From contig JAEWLJ010000011.1 in NCBI GenBank assembly GCA_023393455.1, forward strand, positions 1-51,907: a DNA stretch of 51,907 bases, given 5' to 3'. The notes under the pieces were generated by a model that was not told where the DNA came from, did no database searches, and saw only the letters and a program-made list of their open reading frames with translations. The stretch is from Methanobacteriota archaeon. GTDB taxonomy: Archaea > Halobacteriota > Methanomicrobia > Methanomicrobiales > Methanoculleaceae. Shown piece by piece: positions 16,701-23,901 of the stretch (the stretch's first letter is position 1; each line of letters begins with the position of its first letter). The translations under genes and the position numbers were made by a program.

Positions 16701-16933
16701 ACGTTTCTCCCCTGCATCCGGTGGTAGCGGAGGATGGTGTCTTTTATGATCTTGTTCCAGGCGGTGCCAAGGTGGATGTGGCCGGTGGTGTACGGCGGCC
16801 CGTCGACGAAAAAGAACGCTTTTCCATCCTTGCGCACTTCCTGAACACGTGCATAGGTATTCTCCCGCTTCCAGCAATCCTGGACTCGCGTCTCGAGTTC
16901 GCGCGGGTTATAACTGCCGGTGACCTCTTTCAC
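13757..16933 (-). CDS. ileS: isoleucyl-tRNA synthetase
   Basis: A class I synthetase of 1058 residues charging tRNA-Ile. HIGH-type motif GHIHLGTA near residue 55 (after FFVDGPPYTTGH) and KMSKS in DGRKMSKSFGNVV. Between them is the CP1 editing domain with zinc knuckles (CPRCE, CWRCKTP, CEQCGEK). The anticodon-binding and C-terminal domains follow; length is normal for archaeal IleRS. Start: I chose GTG at 16933 (protein begins KEVTGSYNPRELETRV after the initiator) because GAGGG lies 8 bp upstream and family similarity begins there. The longer frame to 17062 runs into a hairpin-rich region. A TATA-like GATAATAC (about 16994-17002 on this strand) is a likely promoter. Convergent with thg1, 18-bp overlap. 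Confidence 0.96.
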   Translation of the reverse strand: MKEVTGSYNPRELETRVQDCWKRENTYARVQEVRKDGKAFFFVDGPPYTTGHIHLGTAWNKIIKDTILRYHRMQGRNVIERAGYDMHGLPIEVKVEHQLGFTSKKDIEEYGIAAFIEQCRTFAVTHMEIMSDQFRQLGIWLDFDNPYQTIKAEYIESAWWAVKRANERGLLERGHRVVNWCPRCETAIADSEVEYWDETDPSIFVKFPVNGRENEYLVIWTTTPWTLPANVAVAVNTAFTYARVQAKKDGHEEVLWIADELVESVLKMGRYQDYTVIEKVSGDDLVGTEYASPLAGQVPHQAEIRHRVVAADYVTLENTGLVHIAPGHGWDDYLIGLQEGLEVFCPVDAGGCFTREAGAFEDMYVRDANDLVIDALGDYLLARRTITHRYGHCWRCKTPIIYRATAQWFLKATEIREQMLAEITKVKWYPEWAGSARFHDFVADSRDWCISRQRYWGIPIPIWHCEQCGEKVVIGTIAELEERSGAKVPDPHRPYVDEIVIPCSCGGEMHRVADIFDVWFDSAVASWATLGFPGEREAFDRLWPADFITEGQDQTRGWFYSQLGASTVAFGRAPYKSVLMHGFALDADGRKMSKSFGNVVTPEEVVNQFGVDVLRFYVLWANAPWDDLKFNWDSVKTIHRTLNILWNVYRFPLPYMVLDSFEPASGAGGIWDDSFVRSHIRDMPEEDRWIISRVNSLARTTSVDMQEYHLHKVTRALTSFILEDLSRWYVQLVRPRMWLEEDSTEKRYAYETVYYVMRRLTALLAPFTPHIAEEIYGNLRLAGDPESAHMLDWPAAESTLIDQRLEAEMEIVQSFDDAVATARQSGRRKLRWPVSETVVVTGSSEVRKALEELNDLALSRANTRTVRVVTGTWDRILWKAEPVMRAIGPEFGKEGPKVKALIESADGTALKAAIERDGKAELDGYEITARHVTFAEALPEGVFAAPMKDATVYVDVTLTPALEAEGYAREVIRRIQEMRRQLDLNVDDFIAAAVDVADERVASLIANEEWQKEIAGEVRAATLTIHRSSEKSAGAFALEKDWDVEGVQMRIGISRAGE

Positions 16934-17034
16934 CTCATATCCCTCATGTTCAGCACTCTGGGGTACCGTTTGTTGTCGTGAGACAAAGTGTTTCGTATTA
17001 TCGGGTAGTGGTGTAGATTCATGCGAAGTGTGAC

Positions 17035-17097
17035 GTTCCCGAAGGGAACGGAGCTTGAGCACCGAAGGTGCGGGGAACGACTTCCCCTTTTGGGAAG
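17035..17097. repeat. cluster of three short hairpins upstream of ileS
   Basis: Three perfect stem-loops follow one another: GTTCCC-GAA-GGGAAC (17035-17049), GCACC-GAA-GGTGC (17059-17071) and CTTCCC-CTTTT-GGGAAG (17081-17097). Counterparts of the first two recur beside repeat copy C (GTTC-CAGA-GAAC at 33916-33927 and GCACC-GCCA-GGTGC at 33952-33965), with the shared flank GAGCACC. They lie upstream of the probable ileS promoter, so they are more likely part of the dispersed repeat than an ileS leader. Confidence 0.6.
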
Positions 17098-17213
17098 GAG
17101 TTTGAGAAGTCTGGGCTTCGAGCCGTGAAAGGACGCGACGTGTTGACCGCGTGTGACATCGGGGAAGGATGGAGTAACTGAAGTAGCGCTGGCCCGGTAC
17201 ACTGGACCGTGTG

Positions 17214-17363
17214 GGATATCGCCACGCACTGCCCCCGCCCCTGAGGGGCGGGGGAGGAGGCCGAAGGCCGGGGGGGTGGGGGGTTACGGGTAGTTTTAGG
17301 AAGGAAGGCAGGGGTGGGGGCGTGCCCCCTCCCCGCGAGCCCCTCCCCCGCGTGGCGATATCC
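17214..17363. repeat. palindromic intergenic element, copy B
   Basis: Same plan and orientation as copy A. GGATATCGCCACG at 17214-17226 and its perfect complement at 17351-17363 enclose three hairpins: a 10-bp perfect stem CCCCCGCCCC-TGA-GGGGCGGGGG (17232-17254), GGCC-GAA-GGCC (17259-17269) and GGGGGC-GT-GCCCCC (17316-17329). The right flank GGAAAACCGTGCATGGG matches copy A. With the hairpin cluster it occupies most of the 583-bp gap between ileS and the LOG-like gene; the rest (16934-17034, 17098-17213, 17364-17516) shows only probable promoters. Confidence 0.88.
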
Positions 17364-17516
17364 TATGGAAAACCGTGCATGGGCGTAGCCTGTGCAATGC
17401 TCCGGAGCACGGTGTTTGGCCGGAAGGTGACCCGTAAGAACAACCCTTCCCTTGTTTCTTGGTTCGCACATTGCCACCCCACCCCTTTTATCCCCTGACT
17501 CCCCGACCTCTCTCCC

Positions 17517-17999
17517 ATGCAGATCGCAGTCATCGGGAGGGAGGACTGTTCCGTTGAGGAGTACGAGGCGGCGGAGACCATCGGCTACCTCGTTGCTCAG
17601 AACCATGAGACTGTCTGCTGCGGCGGCCTCGGCGGGGTGATGGAGGCCGCCTGCAGGGGCGCAAAAGAGGGCGGCGGGACGACCGTCGGTATCCTCCCCG
17701 ACACCGGGGAGGGGAACCCCTACCTCGACGTCGTCATCCGGACCGGGATGGGCCACGCGAGGAACGTCGTCCTCGTTCACTCGGCCGACGCGGTGATCGC
17801 CGTCGGGGGAGGCTACGGCACGCTCTCGGAGATCGCAGTCAGCCTCAAGATGGACAAGCCCGTCTTCGGTCTCTCTACCTGGAAGATAGAGGGGGTGTTT
17901 GTCTGCGCCACGCCCGAGGAAGCGGTCATCCTCGCGGTTCGCGCAGCACGCCTGTCTCAGCCGTCTCGTAACCCCCGAGATCCCGGAGAACCTTCTTGA
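17517..17999 (+). CDS. TIGR00725/LOG-like Rossmann protein
   Basis: A 160-residue protein of the lysine-decarboxylase-like/LOG superfamily (TIGR00725 type). It has IAVIGREDC at the N-terminus, a CCGGLGGVMEAACRGAKEGGG nucleotide-binding segment, and the PGGxGTxxE-like motif VGGGYGTLSEIA. LOG enzymes hydrolyse nucleoside 5'-monophosphates to base and ribose phosphate, and some relatives carry molybdenum cofactor. Convergent with the molybdopterin operon, which makes a cofactor-carrier role tempting but unproven. The last 74 bp overlap the 3' end of the MoeA-fusion gene on the other strand. Confidence 0.88.
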   Translation: MQIAVIGREDCSVEEYEAAETIGYLVAQNHETVCCGGLGGVMEAACRGAKEGGGTTVGILPDTGEGNPYLDVVIRTGMGHARNVVLVHSADAVIAVGGGYGTLSEIAVSLKMDKPVFGLSTWKIEGVFVCATPEEAVILAVRAARLSQPSRNPRDPGEPS

Positions 18000-19785
18000 A
18001 CGCCTCCGAAGAGACGGTCTCGATGAGGGCCGCAATACGCGGGTCGTTGAGCATCTCGCGGTGCATCGCGAGCTCGTAGCGCTCCGTCGCCACCGGGACG
18101 AACGCGAGATCGAGTGCCTTTGCGGCGCTGTAGACCCCCATGCCCGCGTCGACCTCGCCGGTCCGGACGGCGAGCGCCACCGCAAGGTGCGTCGTCACCT
18201 CGCGCTCGTAGCCACTGATGGAACCCGGGTCGATCCCGCGCTCCGCGAGATGGTGGTCGAGCAGTATCCTGGTCCCCGACCCTCTCTGCCGGTTGACAAA
18301 CGTCCGGGCGGGCAGTTCCTCAAACCCGATGCCGTCGCGGGATATGACGCCCTGCTGGCGCTCCGCGACGCAGAGGAGGACGAGGTCGGCGCCCGGCAGG
18401 TAGCGCTCAAGGTAATGGGTATTGTAGGTGCCGTCGGGTGCGAGGAGGTGCATCGGGGCAGCATGGCACTCCTGCTTTTTGAGCGCGATCACCCCGCCCA
18501 TGCTCCCGACATGAGTAGAATGGACGTCGACGCCGCGCGGTCGGACCAGGTCGGCGATCTGGTCGAGGGCCGGGTCGTGGCTGCCGGTGACGAGCACCGC
18601 CTCCTCTGCCTCCGCGCGGGGGACGGTGAGCCGGACGTCCACGGTCTCCCCGGCCTCGATCCCTTCCTTCTGCGATGGGATCTGCATATAGCCGTTCGCC
18701 CGCACCACGCTCATCTGGACGCCCGCGCCCCGTGACTGGGGCACCGCCACCCAGCGGTGACCGATCCTTCCTGCCGAGAGCAGGACGAACTCGTCGGTCC
18801 CGATATCGGAGTGGAGGCTTGTGGTGAGTCTGGCGGCGACCCGCTCGGGCTCGCGGACAAAGAGACCGTAGCGGGCGACGAGCGGCATGACGATCTCGCG
18901 GAGCACCGTCGCCGCCGCAAGAGGATAGCCGGGGAGCCCGATCACCGGCTTTCCCTCGACTCTGCCGATGATCACCGGCTTTCCGGGTTTGATGGCAACC
19001 CCGTGCGCCAGCACCTCGCCGAGGTCGCGGATGATGTCGGCGGTGTAGTCCCGCGTCCCGGCGGAAGACCCCGCCGAGACGAGCAGGATCTCGTTCTCCG
19101 CGACGCCGCGTCGGACCGCCTCCCGGATCACCTCGTAGTCATCCGGGACGATCCCGTAGCGGTGCGTCTCCACGCCCGCCTCCGCGAGGACGGACGCGGC
19201 CATCAGGGTGTTGCTCTCCACGACCTTCCCCGGCGGGGGCATCTCGCCCGCCGGCACGAGTTCGCTCCCGGTGGGGATCAGGCCGGCGCGGAGGTTTATG
19301 ACCGCAACCTCCGTGACGCCGTAGTTCGCAAGCGCCCCGAGGTCATGCGGCCGGATCCGGTGCCCCCTCGGGAGGATCATCTCCGTCTCGCCGATGTCCT
19401 CGCCGACCGGGCGGACGTGCTGCCAGGGGCTGACCGGTTTTCGGACGGTGTAGGTCTCGCCGTCGACCCAGACGTCCTCGATCATGATCACCGCATCGTA
19501 GCCGGGCGGGACGATGTTTCCCGTATTGACCCGCGCCGCGTCCGGGAGGGTCACCGGGTTCTGCTCGCTCGCACCGACGGTATCGGCACTCCTGACTGCA
19601 ATCCCGTCCATCGCCGAGAGGTGGATGGCGGGGACCGAGAACCGGGCGAATATGGGCTCTGCGGTGATCCTCCCCACCGCACCTATCGTCACCGGGATGC
19701 GTGCTATCCCCGGAACCGCCGAAAAAGAGGATTCTACAAGCGTCCGCGCCTCGGCGAGCGATATCACCGAGAGGTAGCGCCTCAC
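17926..19785 (-). CDS. moeA: MoeA fused to C-terminal periplasmic-binding-like domain
   Basis: A 619-residue protein. Residues 1 to about 400 are MoeA, which inserts Mo or W into adenylylated molybdopterin: PAIHLSAMDGIAVRS, VSAGSSAGTRDYTADII and KPGKPVIIGRVEGKPVIGLPGYP. The C-terminal 220 residues are a PBP/LysR-substrate-like domain (GSHDPALDQIADLV, RQRGSGTRILLDHHL, GVYSAAKALDLAFVPV), probably binding molybdate or tungstate. This fusion is known in archaea and Clostridia. Start: GTG at 19785, overlapping the stop of the upstream moeA (GTGA); the longer frame to 20244 reads that gene out of phase. It ends the operon and overlaps the LOG-like gene tail to tail. Confidence 0.92.
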   Translation of the reverse strand: MRRYLSVISLAEARTLVESSFSAVPGIARIPVTIGAVGRITAEPIFARFSVPAIHLSAMDGIAVRSADTVGASEQNPVTLPDAARVNTGNIVPPGYDAVIMIEDVWVDGETYTVRKPVSPWQHVRPVGEDIGETEMILPRGHRIRPHDLGALANYGVTEVAVINLRAGLIPTGSELVPAGEMPPPGKVVESNTLMAASVLAEAGVETHRYGIVPDDYEVIREAVRRGVAENEILLVSAGSSAGTRDYTADIIRDLGEVLAHGVAIKPGKPVIIGRVEGKPVIGLPGYPLAAATVLREIVMPLVARYGLFVREPERVAARLTTSLHSDIGTDEFVLLSAGRIGHRWVAVPQSRGAGVQMSVVRANGYMQIPSQKEGIEAGETVDVRLTVPRAEAEEAVLVTGSHDPALDQIADLVRPRGVDVHSTHVGSMGGVIALKKQECHAAPMHLLAPDGTYNTHYLERYLPGADLVLLCVAERQQGVISRDGIGFEELPARTFVNRQRGSGTRILLDHHLAERGIDPGSISGYEREVTTHLAVALAVRTGEVDAGMGVYSAAKALDLAFVPVATERYELAMHREMLNDPRIAALIETVSSEAFKKVLRDLGGYETAETGVLREPRG

Positions 19786-20984
19786 CACAGGATCACCTCG
19801 ACCTCTTCGCCGACCTCGAACCCCTCGCTCGACGCCGGGATCCTGACCAGCCCCTCGCTCTGCACCAGGGTGTTGAGGAGTCCCGACTTCCCGAAGACCG
19901 GTCTCGCCTCCCCGTCGCCGAGACTGACCCGGACGTAGTCCTCCCGCCCGCGGGTGGAGGGGATGTTCTGGGTCAGCCGTGCGCGGACGGTTCGCCGGGA
20001 GACGGTGGTCTCGCGCATCGCCGCGAGGAGGTGGTCGACGACGGCGACGAGGACGACGAAGGCCGAGGCCGGGTGCCCGGGGAGCCCGATGACCGGTTTG
20101 CCCCGTGCCGTCCCGATGATGGTGGGTTTTCCGGGCGCGAGGGCGATCCCGTGGACCAGCACCTCGCCGAGTTCCGCGATGACCGCGGCGGTATTGTCCC
20201 GTTCGTCCTTCGACGAGCCTCCCGAGACCAGGACCGCGTCGCACCGGTCAAGCGCGGAAGAGACCGCCCGTTTCAGCACCGGCCGTTCGTCCCTGACGAT
20301 CCCGAAGTAGACCGGGTGGCAGCCCCGTTCGGTCACGAAGGCGCCCGCAAGGTAGGAATTCGCGTCCCGCACCTCGCCCGGCCCGGGGGTCTCGACGACG
20401 GGGACGAGTTCGTTCCCCGTGGAGATGATCCCGATCTTCGGCACCTGCACCACGCTGACCCGGTCGGCGCCGATCGCCGCGGCAACGCCGATCTCGCGGG
20501 GCGTCAGCACGCGACCCCGTTCCAGGGCCACCTTCCCCACCCTGAAATCTTCGCCGCGAACGACCACGTTCTCGCCGGACGCCACCGGACGATGCACCAG
20601 GATGTCGTCCCCGATCTGCTCGGCGTGCTCGATCATTACCGCCGCGTCCGCGCCCGCAGGGAGCGCTCCGCCGGTGGGGACGTAGAGGCACGATCCCGGG
20701 GAGATGCTCCCGGCATCCGCGCTCCCCATCCCGACCCGGCCCCGGCACTGGAGCATCGCCGGAATGGCCTCGGACGCCCCGGTGGTCTCTGCCGCAGCGA
20801 CCGCGTAGCCGTCGACCGTCGAGCGGTCGAACCCCGGGATATCGATATCGGCATGGATGTCCCTCGCGAGAACCCGGTGCAGGGCGTCTTCGAGCGGCAC
20901 GTCCTCGTACCCGAGCGGCGGCGCGATCTTCTGCACCGCCTGTACGGCCTCCGCGACGGATACGACCTCGAGGAAGAGGCTCAT
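19782..20984 (-). CDS. moeA: molybdopterin molybdenumtransferase MoeA
   Basis: A 400-residue stand-alone MoeA. Domain landmarks: DIPGFDRSTVDGYAVAA, VPTGGALPAGADAAVMIEHAE, IGIISTGNELVP, VSGGSSKDERDNTAAVI, APGKPTIIGTARGKPVIGLP and a C-terminal domain IV ending EGFEVGEEVEVILW. The reaction is incorporation of molybdate or tungstate into the pterin cofactor, here needed for formylmethanofuran and formate dehydrogenases (family knowledge). Start ATG at 20984 lies in the stop of the upstream 60-residue gene (ATGA). Two different moeA genes side by side are usual in methanogens and may split Mo and W insertion. Confidence 0.94.
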   Translation of the reverse strand: MSLFLEVVSVAEAVQAVQKIAPPLGYEDVPLEDALHRVLARDIHADIDIPGFDRSTVDGYAVAAAETTGASEAIPAMLQCRGRVGMGSADAGSISPGSCLYVPTGGALPAGADAAVMIEHAEQIGDDILVHRPVASGENVVVRGEDFRVGKVALERGRVLTPREIGVAAAIGADRVSVVQVPKIGIISTGNELVPVVETPGPGEVRDANSYLAGAFVTERGCHPVYFGIVRDERPVLKRAVSSALDRCDAVLVSGGSSKDERDNTAAVIAELGEVLVHGIALAPGKPTIIGTARGKPVIGLPGHPASAFVVLVAVVDHLLAAMRETTVSRRTVRARLTQNIPSTRGREDYVRVSLGDGEARPVFGKSGLLNTLVQSEGLVRIPASSEGFEVGEEVEVILW

Positions 20985-21163
20985 CTGAAGCAGCCCAGTT
21001 GACAGTTGTGGATCTTTATCCTCGGTTCGCGCTGATTGCAGTACCGGGCGATATCCATCTTCGGGATGTTGTACTTCTCCGATATCTCGAAGGCCTGAGG
21101 GCAGGTTATCTCGTCCACTATGCCGTATGCCTCGAACGCTTTGCGTATCCTCTCTTCGTCCAT
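20981..21163 (-). CDS. conserved small Cys protein at head of molybdopterin operon
   Basis: A 60-residue protein starting MDEERIRKAFEAYG and ending IHNCQLGCFR. Cysteines sit in ITCPQA, ARYCNQRE and NCQLGC. The C-terminal NCQLGCF motif recurs, as I remember, in small archaeal and bacterial proteins near molybdenum cofactor genes, which supports a real gene; no function is known to me. The middle (AFEISEKYNIPKMDIARYC) looks like a helix-turn-helix, so a small regulator or metal sensor is possible. The start at 21163 is chosen because the longer frame to 21244 crosses the tandem 18-bp repeat. The stop overlaps moeA by ATGA. Confidence 0.75.
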   Translation of the reverse strand: MDEERIRKAFEAYGIVDEITCPQAFEISEKYNIPKMDIARYCNQREPRIKIHNCQLGCFR

Positions 21164-21207
21164 AGTACAACATGGTATGCCGCAAGGATGATAGGATTTA
21201 CTATCGC

Positions 21208-21243
21208 GCCAGTCAAGCAGTATCAGCCAGTCAAGCAGTATCA
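21208..21243. repeat. perfect 18-bp tandem direct repeat
   Basis: GCCAGTCAAGCAGTATCA occurs twice head to tail with no mismatch. It lies between the divergent starts of the molybdopterin operon (21163) and dtdA (21275), directly behind the likely operon TATA-like box (AGTAAATCC on the minus strand, about 21194-21202). Possible paired regulator site or a recent slip duplication. Confidence 0.8.
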
Positions 21244-21274
21244 TTTAGCAGCCCCGCGACCCACAGTGTACCCG

Positions 21275-22591
21275 ATGCGGATCGCGTTGATCAATTCAGA
21301 ACAGGACGTTGCGGGGGTGACCATCAGGCACCACCTTGATACCCTGCTCGCGGCGGGCGGACGGTGGCCGCTTGCCGAACGGCACGACCTGGCGTTTCAT
21401 GAGGTCGCAGGAAAGTTGATCCACCAGGACGGGATCGACCGGGAGGTCGATGCCGATCTCATCCTCTTCATATCCCGGCACGCGAGCGTGCACCAGACGC
21501 CGGCCCTGACCGTGCATGTCACCGGCAACTACGAGACCGCCGACCTCGGCGGCGAGCCGGGCAAACTCGCTCCGGCAGCTCCCGCCTGGATGCACGCAAT
21601 CCTCGGCAACCTCGCCGCCCGTGCCCCCGAGGGCTACCGGGTCTCCTACGAGGTGACGCACCACGGCCCGACGGCGCTCTCGACACCATCGCTCTTCGTC
21701 GAGATCGGGTCGACCGCGACCGAATGGGCCGACCCGGCCGCCGGGAGAGCGGTGGCGGAGAGCATCCTCGCCGCGGAGCCGCAGGAGACGATCAACCTCA
21801 TCGGCTTCGGCGGCACCCACTATGCCGTGCGACAGACCGAGATCGCCCTCTCTTCGCGGGGAGCCTTCGGGCACATCGTCCCGACCCGGCAGATCAGCGC
21901 GATCGACCCTGGTCTCCTCCAGGCGATGCAGGAGGCGAGCGGCGCCGTGGCGGGCTACATCGACAGAAAATCCCTCTCCAGAGATGAAGCCGGGCGGGTC
22001 GAGCGGATGCTCGGCGATGCCGGCCTCCTCCTCCTCCTCTCCGAGTCGGAGATCCAGGAGGCGTCCGGCCTTGCGTGGGCCACCTACCTCCGGGTCAGGT
22101 CTCTCGCCGAAGAGGTTGCTCCCGGGTCACGCGTTCGCATCCATGATCTCAAAGGAGAGGGGAATCCCGCTGTGGTGCGGATTGTCCCCGATCTGATTGA
22201 AGAAACGATAAAATTCGACAAATCGGGTTTACTCAAAGGCCTTGACCGGTTACCCGTCGCCCATCTGTCTTTCGGGTCTGCAGAGGTATTATCGACGTTT
22301 ATCGGCTTTGAATGCGTGTCGTCCCGACTCGCAAGAGATATAACTACCCTGTGCGTAAAGCTCTTACTTATCTGTGAAGATGCTGTTATCGACGGTGATC
22401 ATCTCGTCCTCCGGAAGGTGCGGTTCGACCCTGAGAAGGCGCGCAGGCACGGGGTGCCGGAAGGACCGCTCTTCGCCATGCTTGCCGGCGGAAAGGCGGT
22501 CGAGTTCGAGGGCCGGAGGATCTCACCCGATGCAGTGCAGACAACCAGCGTGAAGCGGATACATATCCCGGGATTGGAGAGATACATATGA
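21275..22591 (+). CDS. dtdA: D-aminoacyl-tRNA deacylase DtdA with C-terminal extension
   Basis: A 438-residue protein. Residues 1 to about 270 are the archaeal/plant DTD2-type deacylase that hydrolyses D-aminoacyl-tRNA: ILFISRHASVHQTPALTVH, TGNYETADLGG, YEVTHHGPTALSTPSLFVEIGS and IGFGGTHYAVRQTEIAL. A C-terminal part of about 170 residues follows. Its end (GVPEGPLFAMLAGGKAVEF, then EGRRISPDAV; 393 onward) resembles the GVPPGPLFGxL segment of RNase Z. As I recall, long forms occur in Methanomicrobiales. Start ATG 21275 (MRIALINSEQ); the frame upstream runs through the tandem repeat. The stop overlaps ftsZ by ATGA. Confidence 0.9.
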   Translation: MRIALINSEQDVAGVTIRHHLDTLLAAGGRWPLAERHDLAFHEVAGKLIHQDGIDREVDADLILFISRHASVHQTPALTVHVTGNYETADLGGEPGKLAPAAPAWMHAILGNLAARAPEGYRVSYEVTHHGPTALSTPSLFVEIGSTATEWADPAAGRAVAESILAAEPQETINLIGFGGTHYAVRQTEIALSSRGAFGHIVPTRQISAIDPGLLQAMQEASGAVAGYIDRKSLSRDEAGRVERMLGDAGLLLLLSESEIQEASGLAWATYLRVRSLAEEVAPGSRVRIHDLKGEGNPAVVRIVPDLIEETIKFDKSGLLKGLDRLPVAHLSFGSAEVLSTFIGFECVSSRLARDITTLCVKLLLICEDAVIDGDHLVLRKVRFDPEKARRHGVPEGPLFAMLAGGKAVEFEGRRISPDAVQTTSVKRIHIPGLERYI

Positions 22592-23685
22592 AATCCATCG
22601 TAGAAGAGGCACTTTCACGGGCGCGAGAGGATCAGCGTTTTGCTGAGCCCACGGAGGTCGACAAAGAACTTGAAGACCTCCTCATGGAACTCCGGACTGA
22701 GATCGCAGTCGTCGGATGCGGAGGCGGCGGTTCGAACACAGTGACCCGGATGACGGATGAAGGGATCAACGGGGCGCGTATGATCGCCCTCAACACCGAT
22801 GCGCAACACCTGGTCCGAACACGGGCGGATACCCGGATCCTCATCGGAAGGCAGAGAACCCGCGGCCTTGGTGCGGGTTCGATCCCCCAGGTCGGCGAAG
22901 AGGCGGCAATCGAGGACGAGGACGAGATCAAGCGCGTCGTCGAGGGGTGCGATATGGTCTTCATCACCACCGGCCTCGGGGGCGGCACCGGTACCGGCTC
23001 TGCACCCGTGGTCGCGAAGGCCGCCCGGGAAGAGGGCGCACTGACCATCGCGGTGGTCACCCTGCCGTTCACGGTGGAAGGGGCGATCCGTGCCCAGAAC
23101 GCGGAGGCCGGCCTTGAGCGGCTCCGTGAGGTGGCGGACACCGTCATCGTCGTCCCGAACGACCGGCTGCTCGAGGTTGTTCCCCGGCTTCCGCTCCACG
23201 CGGCGTTCAAGGTCTCGGACGAGGTGCTGATGCGGGCGGTCAAGGGTATCACCGAGCTCATCACGATGCCCGGTCTCGTGAACCTGGACTTCGCCGATGT
23301 CCGGACGGTCATGGAGCGGGGAGGCGTCGCGATGATCGGGATGGGCGAGAGTGACAGCGAGGACAAAGCCGCCGACTCGGTGAAGAAGGCGCTGCGCTCC
23401 CCGCTGCTCGATGTCGATATCTCCGGTGCGACCGCTGCCCTTGTCAACGTGGTCGGCGGGCCCGATATGACCATGTCCGAGGCAGAAGGCGTCATCCAGG
23501 AGGTCTACGACCGCATCGATCCCGACGCCCGCATCATCTGGGGTGCTCAGGTCGACCCCGACATGCAGGGCAAGATGCGGACGCTGCTTGTGGTCACGGG
23601 CGTCCGGTCACCACAAATATATGGTAGAAATGAGAAGAGTATGCCGCGCATGATGAAACAGTTTGAGATCGACTTCCTGAAGTGA
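22588..23685 (+). CDS. ftsZ: cell division protein FtsZ
   Basis: A 365-residue tubulin-like GTPase that builds the division ring. The nucleotide-binding region begins AVVGCGGGGSNTVTRM; the tubulin signature GGGTGTG is at 131-137; T7 loop NLDFADVRTVM activates GTP hydrolysis on the neighbouring subunit. The N-terminal extension of about 38 residues is typical of archaeal FtsZ1. No C-terminal bacterial FtsA-binding peptide is apparent; it ends MPRMMKQFEIDFLK. Overlaps dtdA by ATGA and precedes secE by 6 bp, an order common in Euryarchaeota. Confidence 0.97.
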   Translation: MKSIVEEALSRAREDQRFAEPTEVDKELEDLLMELRTEIAVVGCGGGGSNTVTRMTDEGINGARMIALNTDAQHLVRTRADTRILIGRQRTRGLGAGSIPQVGEEAAIEDEDEIKRVVEGCDMVFITTGLGGGTGTGSAPVVAKAAREEGALTIAVVTLPFTVEGAIRAQNAEAGLERLREVADTVIVVPNDRLLEVVPRLPLHAAFKVSDEVLMRAVKGITELITMPGLVNLDFADVRTVMERGGVAMIGMGESDSEDKAADSVKKALRSPLLDVDISGATAALVNVVGGPDMTMSEAEGVIQEVYDRIDPDARIIWGAQVDPDMQGKMRTLLVVTGVRSPQIYGRNEKSMPRMMKQFEIDFLK

Positions 23686-23691
23686 GCCGGT

Positions 23692-23901
23692 ATGATGGAT
23701 TACAAAGAGACGTTAGATGAAGTAAAGTCGTTCAAGATCGAGGAGGAGCTCTTCAAGAAGTACTGGCGGGTGCTGAAACTGGCACGGACGCCGACTCGCG
23801 ACGAGTTCTCCAAGATCGCTGTCGTGGCGGCGGCCGGGATCATGCTCATCGGCCTCGTCGGCTTTGTCATATACGAGATCATGCTGGTACTGCCCAAATG
23901 A
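23692..23901 (+). CDS. secE: protein translocase SecE/Sec61 gamma
   Basis: A 69-residue protein. An amphipathic cytoplasmic helix (KKYWRVLKLARTPTRDEF) is followed by one TM segment (IAVVAAAGIMLIGLVGFVIYEIML). This is the archaeal SecE layout; it clamps the SecY channel. An alternative ATG three bases later is possible. The stop overlaps spt5 (ATGA), the classic archaeal secE-spt5 pairing. Confidence 0.95.
   Translation: MMDYKETLDEVKSFKIEEELFKKYWRVLKLARTPTRDEFSKIAVVAAAGIMLIGLVGFVIYEIMLVLPK

Noticed and set aside
17035..17213. Hairpins upstream of ileS as a T-box-like leader
   Set aside because: They lie upstream of the probable ileS promoter, and T-box riboswitches are not known in archaea; relation to the dispersed repeat explains them better.
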